Both the position numbers and the translations under genes were made by a program. 64,000 nt of DNA, taken from the NCBI RefSeq assembly GCF_009834915.1, contig NZ_WVHS01000004.1, positions 434,001 through 498,000 on the forward strand, written 5' to 3'. The number at the start of each line of letters is the position of its first letter. Position 1 is the first letter of the stretch. Shown one piece after another: positions 36,616 to 45,100 of this stretch. The notes below the pieces were generated by a model that ran no database searches, was not told the origin of the DNA, and worked only from the letters and a program-made list of their open reading frames with translations. This stretch comes from Hufsiella ginkgonis. Its GTDB lineage: Bacteria; Bacteroidota; Bacteroidia; Sphingobacteriales; Sphingobacteriaceae.

Positions 36616-37476
36616 ATGATACTCGTTACAGGAGCTTCCGGACATTTGGGAAGCGCAGTCATTGATTTCCTTTTACAAAAAGTTCCGGCTTCGCAGCTGG
36701 CCGTATTGGTACGCTCAGAAGAAAAAGGCACCGCCTTTAAAGAAAAAGGGATTACCGTACGCACAGGCGATTACCTCGACAAAGACTCGCTCGTAACTGC
36801 TTTTAACGGCGTAGAGAAGCTGTTATTTATTTCTTCCAGCGCCCTCAACGGACGAAAAGCCCAACACCTCAACGTGGTAAGCGCGGCGCAGCAAGCAGGT
36901 GTAAAATTTATTGCTTACACAGGCGTGGCTACCACTAAAACCAGCGGTTCTGCTTTCCAATGGTTCCTTGATGACCACTTTGATACAGACCAGGCCATCC
37001 GCGAGTCGGGAATCACCTACGCCCTGCTGCATCACACCCTGTATGCCGATTTCCTGCCGGTATTTACCGGGCCAAAGGCGGCCGATACGGGCATCCGCCT
37101 CCCGGCAGGAAATGGCGCGGTACCCTTCGCAGCAAGGACCGACATGGCCGAAGCCGCCGCGAACGTAATAACCGGTGCAGCACACGAAAACAAGGAGTAC
37201 AACATCGGCCTTCCGGTAAGTTATTCATTCGCGGAGGTGGCGAAACTCCTTTCCGAAGTATCAGGCAAAGAAGTAAGTTATACCGATATTCCCGCCGATG
37301 CCTTCAAAGCCTTCCTGGAAAGCATCCACCTCCCAGAGGAAGCCATCGCAGTAAGCGTCGGGTTTATCGCCGCCATCAAAGCCAACGAGCTCGACACACC
37401 CTCCGGCGACCTGCGGCAACTACTGGGTCGCGAACCGAAATCGCTTAAAGAAGTGATCGCAGCGGTGTATAAATAA
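36616..37476 (+). CDS. qorB: NAD(P)H:quinone oxidoreductase of the QorB/NmrA-like type
   Basis: A 286-residue atypical short-chain dehydrogenase. The Rossmann motif GASGHLG (residues 6-12) opens the protein; VEKLLFISSS and HHTLYADFLP belong to the NmrA-like substrate region. Family members reduce quinones with NADPH in two-electron steps. The divergent HxlR regulator and the palindrome between them support a quinone or electrophile response. A good terminator follows. Confidence 0.88.
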   Translation: MILVTGASGHLGSAVIDFLLQKVPASQLAVLVRSEEKGTAFKEKGITVRTGDYLDKDSLVTAFNGVEKLLFISSSALNGRKAQHLNVVSAAQQAGVKFIAYTGVATTKTSGSAFQWFLDDHFDTDQAIRESGITYALLHHTLYADFLPVFTGPKAADTGIRLPAGNGAVPFAARTDMAEAAANVITGAAHENKEYNIGLPVSYSFAEVAKLLSEVSGKEVSYTDIPADAFKAFLESIHLPEEAIAVSVGFIAAIKANELDTPSGDLRQLLGREPKSLKEVIAAVYK

Positions 37477-37494
37477 CTTATGCCATAGAAATAT

Positions 37495-37532
37495 CATACC
37501 GGGTTATTACCCCGGTATGGATTTTCTTTTTT
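37495..37532 (+). terminator. Terminator after the QorB-like gene
   Basis: CATACCGGG (37495-37503) pairs with CCCGGTATG (37511-37519), followed by a T-rich tract. The promoter of the next gene starts right behind it. Confidence 0.8.
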
Positions 37533-37536
37533 CTGC

Positions 37537-37544
37537 TACCTTTG
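37537..37544 (+). promoter_or_regulatory. -7 promoter element of the DUF6660/TonB receptor genes
   Basis: TACCTTTG, an exact TAnnTTTG match, 7 bp before ATG 37552. Confidence 0.5.
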
Positions 37545-37551
37545 CCTCCCA

Positions 37552-37857
37552 ATGAGGATCGTAGCAACCCTTCTCGCCTTTTTTATGTTCGCGCTTAATT
37601 TCGCGGATGTATGTAATGACGGGCCAGGAACTGCCGCCACCACCCGGATAGAACAGGCGCATACGGATGATAACGCGCAACCCGGGAGCTGTACGCCTTT
37701 CTGCTATTGCACGTGCTGTACTTTTTCGGCCGTGCTGCCGCAAAGCGCGCCTGTTCTCCACATTCCCCATGCCCTTCCCTTCCAGCGACGTATTGTACCC
37801 GGGGGATCTCCGTTGCAGGTAACGATCCCTGTATGGCAGCCGCCGAAAGTTTCTTAA
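37552..37857 (+). CDS. DUF6660-type small Cys-rich exported protein
   Basis: A 101-residue protein with a short signal-like N-terminus (FFMFALNFADVC), a polar middle with His and Asp, and the Cys cluster CTPFCYCTCC (about residues 47-56). Length, order and Cys cluster match DUF6660, a Bacteroidota family usually found beside metal or TonB transport genes. Metal binding by the Cys cluster is plausible but unproven. It precedes the TonB receptor gene by 161 bp in the same direction. Confidence 0.72.
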   Translation: MRIVATLLAFFMFALNFADVCNDGPGTAATTRIEQAHTDDNAQPGSCTPFCYCTCCTFSAVLPQSAPVLHIPHALPFQRRIVPGGSPLQVTIPVWQPPKVS

Positions 37858-38018
37858 ACATTTTCTCCTTCGCCCTGGGCACGTCCTCCAAAGGAGGAAA
37901 GATCGCAGTTAATTAACTGATATCAATACCTTTTTAATTAAATGACCTTTTCTCCCCCGGGAGGAAGGATACGGCGATTCCCTGCAACTGAACACTGATC
38001 ACCTTCTATTAATATAAA

Positions 38019-40187
38019 ATGAAACGACTTTTTTTACTGGCCGCAGCTTGCCTGGTCTGCCTTGCAGCAAGCGCACAAACCGGTCTCTCGATACTTGTTA
38101 AAGACTCAAAAACACAAGAGCCGCTCGCCGGCGCTACGGTTTCGCTACCCGCTTCAGGCAGATCGGTATCGTCGGGAAGCGACGGCAAAGCGGTTTTATC
38201 CGGCATAGCCGATGGAAAACACCTTATCCGGGTACTTTATCTCGGTTATGAGACCAAAACAGATTCGGTTTACCTTCCCTTCACCGGGGTGCTCGATGTG
38301 CTGCTTACCGCCTCGGCAGGAGAGAACCTCGATGAAGTGGTGATTTCTACCACCCGCAGCTCGCGCACCATTTCTGCCATCCCCACCCGGGTGGAAGTAA
38401 TTGCCGGTGAAGAGCTCGACGAAAAAGGCAACATGAAGCCCGGCGATATCCGCATGGTGCTGAGCGAAAGCACGGGGATCCAGACACAACAAACTTCCGC
38501 CACCAGCGCAAACGCCTCGATCCGCATACAGGGTCTCGACGGGCGCTACACGCAGATCCTGAAAGATGGCTTCCCCGTTTATTCCGGCGCGGCCAGCGGA
38601 CTGGGCTTGCTGCAAACACCGCCGCTCGACCTTAAACAGGTGGAGGTGATCAAAGGATCGGCGTCTACGCTCTACGGCGGCGGCGCCATTGCCGGACTGG
38701 TGAACCTGGTGAGCAAAACCCCGCGCCAGGAACCCGAACTGAACGTGCTGGGCAATGTGACCTCGGCCGGCGGTCTCGACCTTAGCGGGTATTATGGTAA
38801 ACAGTCCGGACCAACCGGGATCACTGTTTTCGCCGCCCGAAACAGCCAGGCGCCATACGCTCCGGGGCCTGTCGACCTAACGGCCATCCCCAAATTCACG
38901 CGCTACACCTTTAACCCGCGGCTGTATTACAAAGCAGGCGATCGCACCACTATCACCGCCGGCATTAATACCAATTTCGAAAACCGCACGGGCGGCGACC
39001 TCCACTTCATAAAAAAGAATGGCGATGCCACCCACAGCTATTTCGAGAAGAATAACACTAAACGGCTGTCATCACAGTTCTCGCTTAGCAACGCGTTATC
39101 CGCACACCGCCAGCTCACCTTCAGGAATAGTACCAGCTATTTCAATCGCAAGATCGCTACGCCGGGCTATAACTTCAATGGCTCGCAATACGGTACATTC
39201 ACCGAGATCAGCTATGCGGTGCGACAGGAAAAAGCGGAATGGGTAACAGGTATCAACCTGGTTACCGACCGGTTTAACGAAAACCTGCAAACCTCCGTCG
39301 CCCTCCGTAATTACCGGCAGACCACCCTTGGCGGATTTATCCAGAACAGTCTCCAGGTAGCCTCCTTTTTTGAACTGGAAACCGGCTTGCGCAGCGACTA
39401 TGTAGCCGACTACGGCTTCGTCCTTCTTCCGCGGTTTTCCGCGCTGTTTAAGCTCACACCAAAGCTGAGCTCCCGTTTCGGCGCCGGGCTGGGCTATAAA
39501 ACACCCACCATCTTTACCGAAGAAAGTGAACGGATCCAGTACCGGCAAGTGCTTGGCATCTCGCCATCCGCAAATAAGCTGGAACGGAGTGCCGGCGTGA
39601 ACTGGGACGTGAACTTCCGTACGGCCATCACGGACGATCTTGGGGTCAGTATCAACCAGCTGTTCTTTTATACCCGGTTAAACAACCCGCTCATTATGCA
39701 GACCGCGGCAGGGAGTACATTCCGGTTCGAGAACGTGAACGGTCATTTTGATAGCCGGGGAACTGAAACGAACATAAAGATCACCTACCAGGACCTGAAG
39801 CTATTTATCGGTTACACCTTCACCGATGCCCGGCTGCACACCGCGGAGGCCGATGCGCCAAATCCGCTTACGGCGAAACACCGCCTCAATAACGTATTGA
39901 TGTACGAGGCCGCCGAAAAATGGAAACTGGGCCTCGAAGCTTATTACTATAGCCGCCAGCTGCTGAACGATGGCACTACCGGCCGTCCTTACTGGATCAC
40001 CGGTTTTATGGCGGAGCGGTTGTGGAACAAGTTTTCTTTATTTATCAACTTCGAGAATTTGACCGATACGCGCCAGACCCGGTTCGACAGCATCTTCACA
40101 GGAAGCCTCGCTACCCCGGTTTTCCGGGATATCTATGCCCCGCTCGACGGGTTTGTAGTAAATGGAGGTATCAAAATAAAATTGTAA
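38019..40187 (+). CDS. TonB-dependent outer membrane receptor (FepA/CirA-like)
   Basis: A 722-residue receptor with signal peptide (cleavage near AASAQ), a carboxypeptidase-D-like domain (about 22-105), TonB box region (NLDEVVIST), plug domain with IRIQGLDGRYTQILKDG and VEVIKGSASTLYGGGAIAGLVNLVSK (in short, STLYGGGAIAGLVN), and a 22-strand barrel ending in a typical aromatic-poor strand. It is the non-SusC kind, used for siderophores, vitamins or metals. The Cys-rich DUF6660 gene before it favours a metal or metal complex. No riboswitch was seen in its leader. Confidence 0.92.
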   Translation: MKRLFLLAAACLVCLAASAQTGLSILVKDSKTQEPLAGATVSLPASGRSVSSGSDGKAVLSGIADGKHLIRVLYLGYETKTDSVYLPFTGVLDVLLTASAGENLDEVVISTTRSSRTISAIPTRVEVIAGEELDEKGNMKPGDIRMVLSESTGIQTQQTSATSANASIRIQGLDGRYTQILKDGFPVYSGAASGLGLLQTPPLDLKQVEVIKGSASTLYGGGAIAGLVNLVSKTPRQEPELNVLGNVTSAGGLDLSGYYGKQSGPTGITVFAARNSQAPYAPGPVDLTAIPKFTRYTFNPRLYYKAGDRTTITAGINTNFENRTGGDLHFIKKNGDATHSYFEKNNTKRLSSQFSLSNALSAHRQLTFRNSTSYFNRKIATPGYNFNGSQYGTFTEISYAVRQEKAEWVTGINLVTDRFNENLQTSVALRNYRQTTLGGFIQNSLQVASFFELETGLRSDYVADYGFVLLPRFSALFKLTPKLSSRFGAGLGYKTPTIFTEESERIQYRQVLGISPSANKLERSAGVNWDVNFRTAITDDLGVSINQLFFYTRLNNPLIMQTAAGSTFRFENVNGHFDSRGTETNIKITYQDLKLFIGYTFTDARLHTAEADAPNPLTAKHRLNNVLMYEAAEKWKLGLEAYYYSRQLLNDGTTGRPYWITGFMAERLWNKFSLFINFENLTDTRQTRFDSIFTGSLATPVFRDIYAPLDGFVVNGGIKIKL

Positions 40188-40246
40188 GCATAACCTGCAA
40201 TCGCTGTGATTTCCCTTCCTTTGTGCGGCAAACATCCATATTTCGC

Positions 40247-41266
40247 ATGAACGGACATTCTTCTCAGCAGCACCCCCTCCAGCCGATCTTCAGCGCGGCA
40301 GCTACCGCCGCAGAAGTTATCGGGCACATAAACCTTACCGGGAAAACCGCCATCGTTACCGGCGGTTATTCCGGTATCGGTCTCGAAACCGTCCGCGCCC
40401 TGCATTCCGCGGGTGCGGCAGTGATCGTGCCCGCGCGCGATACCGCAAAGGCCGAAAAATCCCTTGCCGGGCTTAACGGTGTAGCCATCGAGCCGCTCGA
40501 CCTTATAGATGCCGCTTCGATCGATGCCTTTACAGAACGGTTCCTGGCAACGGGCAGTCCGCTGCATATCCTGGTAAACAGTGCCGGCATTATGGCCAAC
40601 CCGCTCACGCGGGACGCGGACGGTAACGAATCGCAATTCGCGACCAACCATCTCGGACATTTCCGCCTGGTGAACAAGCTATGGCCGGCGCTGCAGCAGG
40701 CCAACGGCGCACGCGTGGTTTCCGTTGCCTCCCGCGGCCATCGGTTCTCGCCGATGGTATTCGACGACGTGAATTTTATACACCGGGAATACGACCGCTG
40801 GAAAGCGTACGGGCAATCGAAAACGGCCAATGTCCTTTTCGCGGTAGCATTAGACCGACGCGGAAAAGCGGAAAATATCCGTGCTTTTGCCGTACATCCC
40901 GGCACGATCGCTGACACCGGTCTCGCCAAACACGTAGCACAGGAAGATCTTCAGCGCATGGGCGCGATCGACGCCAAGGGCAACGCCATCCTCGATGCAT
41001 CGAGGCAAATGAAAAATGCGGCGCAGGGTGCCGCCACGGGTGTATGGTGTGCAACGAGTCCGCAGTTAGCGGGTATCGGTGGGGTATATTGTGAAAATTG
41101 TAATGTATCGCCGGTGGTTACGGAAGAAGAATTTGAGAGCTGGGTAAGTGGGGCCATGGGAAGATTGGAGGGGGTGGCGTGGTACGCGGTGGATGAGGGG
41201 AATGCGGAGAGGTTGTGGGAGCTTAGCGGGAGAATCCCTAACTTTGATAAAACAAATAACCGCTAA
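40247..41266 (+). CDS. SDR-family oxidoreductase (retinol-dehydrogenase-like)
   Basis: A 339-residue classical-type short-chain dehydrogenase. Cofactor motif TGGYSGIG (about 38-45), NSAGIM, the catalytic Ser in SVASRGHR and the YxxxK motif in YGQSKTANVL. Proteins of this branch act on varied alcohols and ketones and are often named light-dependent protochlorophyllide reductase-like or retinol dehydrogenase-like. ATG 40247 is chosen over an open frame that would reach back into the receptor gene. A near-consensus -7 element TTCCTTTG lies at 40216-40223. Followed after 12 bp by a DinB-fold gene. Confidence 0.88.
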   Translation: MNGHSSQQHPLQPIFSAAATAAEVIGHINLTGKTAIVTGGYSGIGLETVRALHSAGAAVIVPARDTAKAEKSLAGLNGVAIEPLDLIDAASIDAFTERFLATGSPLHILVNSAGIMANPLTRDADGNESQFATNHLGHFRLVNKLWPALQQANGARVVSVASRGHRFSPMVFDDVNFIHREYDRWKAYGQSKTANVLFAVALDRRGKAENIRAFAVHPGTIADTGLAKHVAQEDLQRMGAIDAKGNAILDASRQMKNAAQGAATGVWCATSPQLAGIGGVYCENCNVSPVVTEEEFESWVSGAMGRLEGVAWYAVDEGNAERLWELSGRIPNFDKTNNR

Positions 41267-41278
41267 CCTTAAATTACC

Positions 41279-41773
41279 ATGACAACGAAAACAGCAACCA
41301 CCCGCATGCAGGGGTTCTTGTCACTGTTCGACATGCACACCACCTTTTTTGCAAGAGCGCTCGAAGGGGTGGCTGAAAAAGATATGTACAACCGGCTCGA
41401 CACCCAGGCCAACCACATGGGCTGGCTAACCGGTTCGCTGGTGCAGCAACGGATCATGATGGCGTCGGAAACGCACCCCGGGCTCCACCAGGCTGGTGAG
41501 GAACTGTTTAAAGATCACCGCGGCATACAGGATAGCGCCACTTACCCCACCATTGCCGAATACCAGGCAGATTGGGACCGCATCTCCCCTATGGCCCGCG
41601 AGGCACTGGCGACTATCAGCGACGAAAAGCTCGACAGCGACTTCGATATGGGCGGCATGAAGATAACTTATTACGAACTGATCTCGTTCACCATCTACCG
41701 CGAAGCCAGCATTATCGGTCAGCTTGCCCTTTGGCGAAGGCTGCTGGGTTATGCCGCTTTAAAATACGATTAA
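41279..41773 (+). CDS. DinB-fold protein
   Basis: A 164-residue four-helix-bundle protein of the DinB/YfiT-like type. Potential metal ligands include His46 (NHMGWLTG), as in related thiol-transferase enzymes that need a divalent metal, though the C-terminal HxxxH is replaced (ASIIGQL), so activity is unsure. Likely co-transcribed with the SDR gene. Confidence 0.78.
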   Translation: MTTKTATTRMQGFLSLFDMHTTFFARALEGVAEKDMYNRLDTQANHMGWLTGSLVQQRIMMASETHPGLHQAGEELFKDHRGIQDSATYPTIAEYQADWDRISPMAREALATISDEKLDSDFDMGGMKITYYELISFTIYREASIIGQLALWRRLLGYAALKYD

Positions 41774-42126
41774 CTTAAACCGTCATGCGGTAACCGGCCA
41801 ATGGCAACCGGGTAAGCTTACGCCAGTACGAATAGGTTAACCTTTACGGGGATCCGGGTAAGTGCCGTGTATGGTTGGTAATTTCATGGTTCGCTATTTT
41901 GCGTTGTCTGTCAAATATCGGTAATACCAGCGGACCAAGGGGGAATGTGCGTAAATAACCCGGTCTCTCAGCTACAGCACTCAGCCTGTGAAGTATACCT
42001 GATAAGATAAATAATTGATATTTCCTGAGTAGTATTCCGGGTTTGACAGTGCAATCAAAGTTGATTGCTGAAAGCTAATAGCTCCCAAACTTTTACGCTT
42101 GATCGTCCTCCCGCTTAACCAGGCAA
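41774..42126. other. Gap with a short palindrome only
   Basis: No gene. The one clear element is GCAATCAA (42051-42058) facing TTGATTGC (42061-42068), an 8-bp inverted repeat around AG that could be an operator of the adhesin gene. Confidence 0.5.
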
Positions 42127-42176
42127 TTAGTTTCGGTATTTTTGTTGTTGCCCAACAATAAAAATACCGAAACTAA
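42127..42176. promoter_or_regulatory. 24-bp inverted repeat overlapping the promoter of the surface protein gene
   Basis: The left arm 42127-42150 and right arm 42153-42176 match with one mismatch around CC. The left arm contains TATTTTTG (42137-42144), an exact -7 element, and the right arm ends 17 bp before ATG 42194. If transcription starts near 42150, the right arm alone is in the mRNA, so binding at DNA level is likelier than an RNA hairpin. Confidence 0.65.
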
Positions 42177-42193
42177 GTTTATACAGGATCGAT

Positions 42194-45100
42194 ATGAGGA
42201 GATTTTGGAGGAGACTGATTTGTGGGCCGCTCGTATTAACAGCCATTAATTCATTTGGGCAATGTCAAATACCGGCCCCTGCTACCAGGGGGGCCAGCAT
42301 TTGCCAGGGAAACAGCGCAACCATTGCGGTAACCAGCACTGGCGATGCGTTCGCATGGTATGATTCGCCGGCCGGGGGTAATGTGCTGGCGCGTACCAAA
42401 AACTACAACACCGCACCGTTAACCGAAACTACCACGTTTTATGTAGAAGCAGTAAGCGACAGCTGTACCAGCCAGCGCGTGCCTGTTACGGTTACCGTTA
42501 ATACGCCGCCGGCGCTTCCCGACGTAAACGACGTAACTATTTGCAGCGGTTCGAGCGTGAGCCTGAGCGCCAAAGGTCCGGGCGGAACTTACGAATGGTT
42601 TACCACCCCGACCGGCGGGTCGCCGTTTATCCGTAGTCCCGATTTTACTACGCCTGCGCTTACTGCCACAACCATTTATTATGTGCAAACTACGCTTGGC
42701 AGTTGCACGAGCGCCCGCAAAACGGTAACGGTAACTGTAAACCCGGTGCCACCGCTTCCGCAAGCAGCGGGAGTAACCATCTGCGAGGGTGCTGCCGCTA
42801 CTTTAACGGCCACCGCATCGTCTGGAACGATCCATTGGCTGAATGCGCTCGGCGACCTGGCTGGCACCGGGGAAAGCATTACCACCTCTTTATTAACAAA
42901 AAGTACTACTTATTATGTGCAAACGCTGTTAAACGGATGCGCAAGCGAATTGGTACCGGTAACAGTAACGGTTAATGCCACACCATCGCCGCCAACCGTG
43001 GCGGGAGCTATTATCTGCACAGGCACCAGCGCCACGCTCAGGGCTGTCGCGCCGGGAGGGACCTGCCAATGGTTTACCACGCTTTCAGGCGGCACGCCAA
43101 TCGCCACAGGCCAGGCATTTTCTACCGGCGTACTCACCGAAACTACCACCTATTATGTACAAACCGCCGTTAATGGCTGTATCAGCTCGCGCGAGCCGGT
43201 GACAGTTACCGTGACAGGGACAGTTCCTTTGCCGCAGGCGGCTCCTGTATCGGTCTGTACCGGAAGCGCAGCCACCTTCACTGCTGCCGGATCTACGGGG
43301 AACTACCTGTGGTACAACTCCGCTTCGGGAGGCACACCGCTGGGCCGTGGCGCCAGCTTTACCACGCCGCCGTTGTCGGCTGCCATAACCTATTATGTGT
43401 CGGCCGTAACCGGCGACTGCCAAAGCGACAGAGTTCCGGTTACCGTATCGCTGCTATCGCCGCCCGCGGCGCCCCAGGCAAGCAATATTTCTGTTTGCGC
43501 CAACACGGCCGCTACCTTAACCGCCACCGGCAGCGGCGGTACCATCGAGTGGTTTGAAACAGCCGCGGGCGGCTCCCCCATCGCAACGGGGGCGGTATTT
43601 AACGTGCCGCCGCTCGAAAGCAACAAAACGTATTACGCACAGGTTTCCGGGATCTCCTGCAGCAGCCCGAGAACCCCCGCAACGGTAACCATAAAGACCG
43701 CGCCGGGAGGTCCGTTGTTCCTTTACTCGCCACGGTATTATTTTACAGGGGGCGCAAACCCCGTACCGGTGATCAATATACCGGGTGGAACGTTTTCTAC
43801 CACTTCGCCCGGCCTGGTGATCGATCCTGCTACCGGCAGAATTAACATAGGCGCTTCCGCCACCGGCGACCACGCGGTTACTTATACCGTTACCTACGAT
43901 GGGTGCACGTTTACGCGTGAGCAGATGATCGCCATCAACCTGCCGCCCGGCAAGCTCACCTATGCGAGCCCGCTTTGCCAGTATGGCGGCAAGGCCGAAG
44001 CCGCCCTGGAAGACGGCATTCGCGGGGCGATATCAGCTGCTCCGGCCGGGCTGGTGATAGACCCGTTCAGCGGGGAGATCGACCTTAACAGAAGCGCCCC
44101 CGGAACGTATACCATTACCAATAACATACCCCATGCCTTTACGGTAACCACCGTAACTATACTTCCGCGTGTAGCGGTAAATGCGGGGGTCGACGTTACC
44201 GTCATTCCAGGAGCCGCCGTTACGCTTCATGGGACCGTAAGTGTAACCGGAACGCCGGTACAATGGTCCGGCGGACAGGGTGCTTTTTCGGGTATATCAT
44301 CGCTTAACCCCGTATATACCCCCTCAGCTACGGAAAAGATCGCCATACTTTATCTTACCACCACCAGCGCCCGCGGCGTATGCGGTCCGCTAACCGACAC
44401 GGTGATAATAAACATCAGCCTTCCACCGGCAGTACCTGACGTTATCACCTGCTACGGCAACCGGGCGGCGCTCCACGCAGATTCACAACGCGGAACGATA
44501 CGATGGTTTACCGCTCCCACGGGAGGTACGGCATTTTATACCGGTACGGATTTCGTTACGCCGGAACTCACAGCCGACCAGGATTACTTCGTAGAATCGG
44601 TGCTTTTTGGCGTAACCAGCCCGCGAACGAAAGTAACGGTAAAAGTGCAATCGCAGGCCGCAACCCCATCTGTATCACCCGTTTCTGTTTGCTATGGCCA
44701 AACCGCAACGCTTAGGGCCACCGGCGCCGGCACATATAAGTGGTACGATGCGGCTGCAGGCGGCAACCTTATTTCTACCAGCGATGTCTACGTTACCCCC
44801 AAGCTAAGTACCACCATAACTTATTACGTAGAAGGAGCCACAGATGGCTGTCAAAGCCCGCGGGTCCCTGTTGCCGTTACGGTGTTTCCGCGATCGGTCA
44901 TTACCAGCGGCGAAACCGCTGTGACCTGCAGCGGACAGCCGCTAAACTATAAGCTTACGGCCAATGTGGCTGACGCCGGCTTTATGTGGAGCCGTGCGGC
45001 GGTGACAGGCATCAGCAACGAAGCGGTAACCGATCAAACAGGCGCGCTGATCGACGAGGCGCTGATCAACACCACTAACCAGAATGTACGCGTGGTGTAC

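Noticed and set aside
42127-42176. Invertible promoter or transposon end
   Set aside because: No recombinase or transposase lies near, and there is no second copy of the arm at a distance; treated as an operator-like palindrome.
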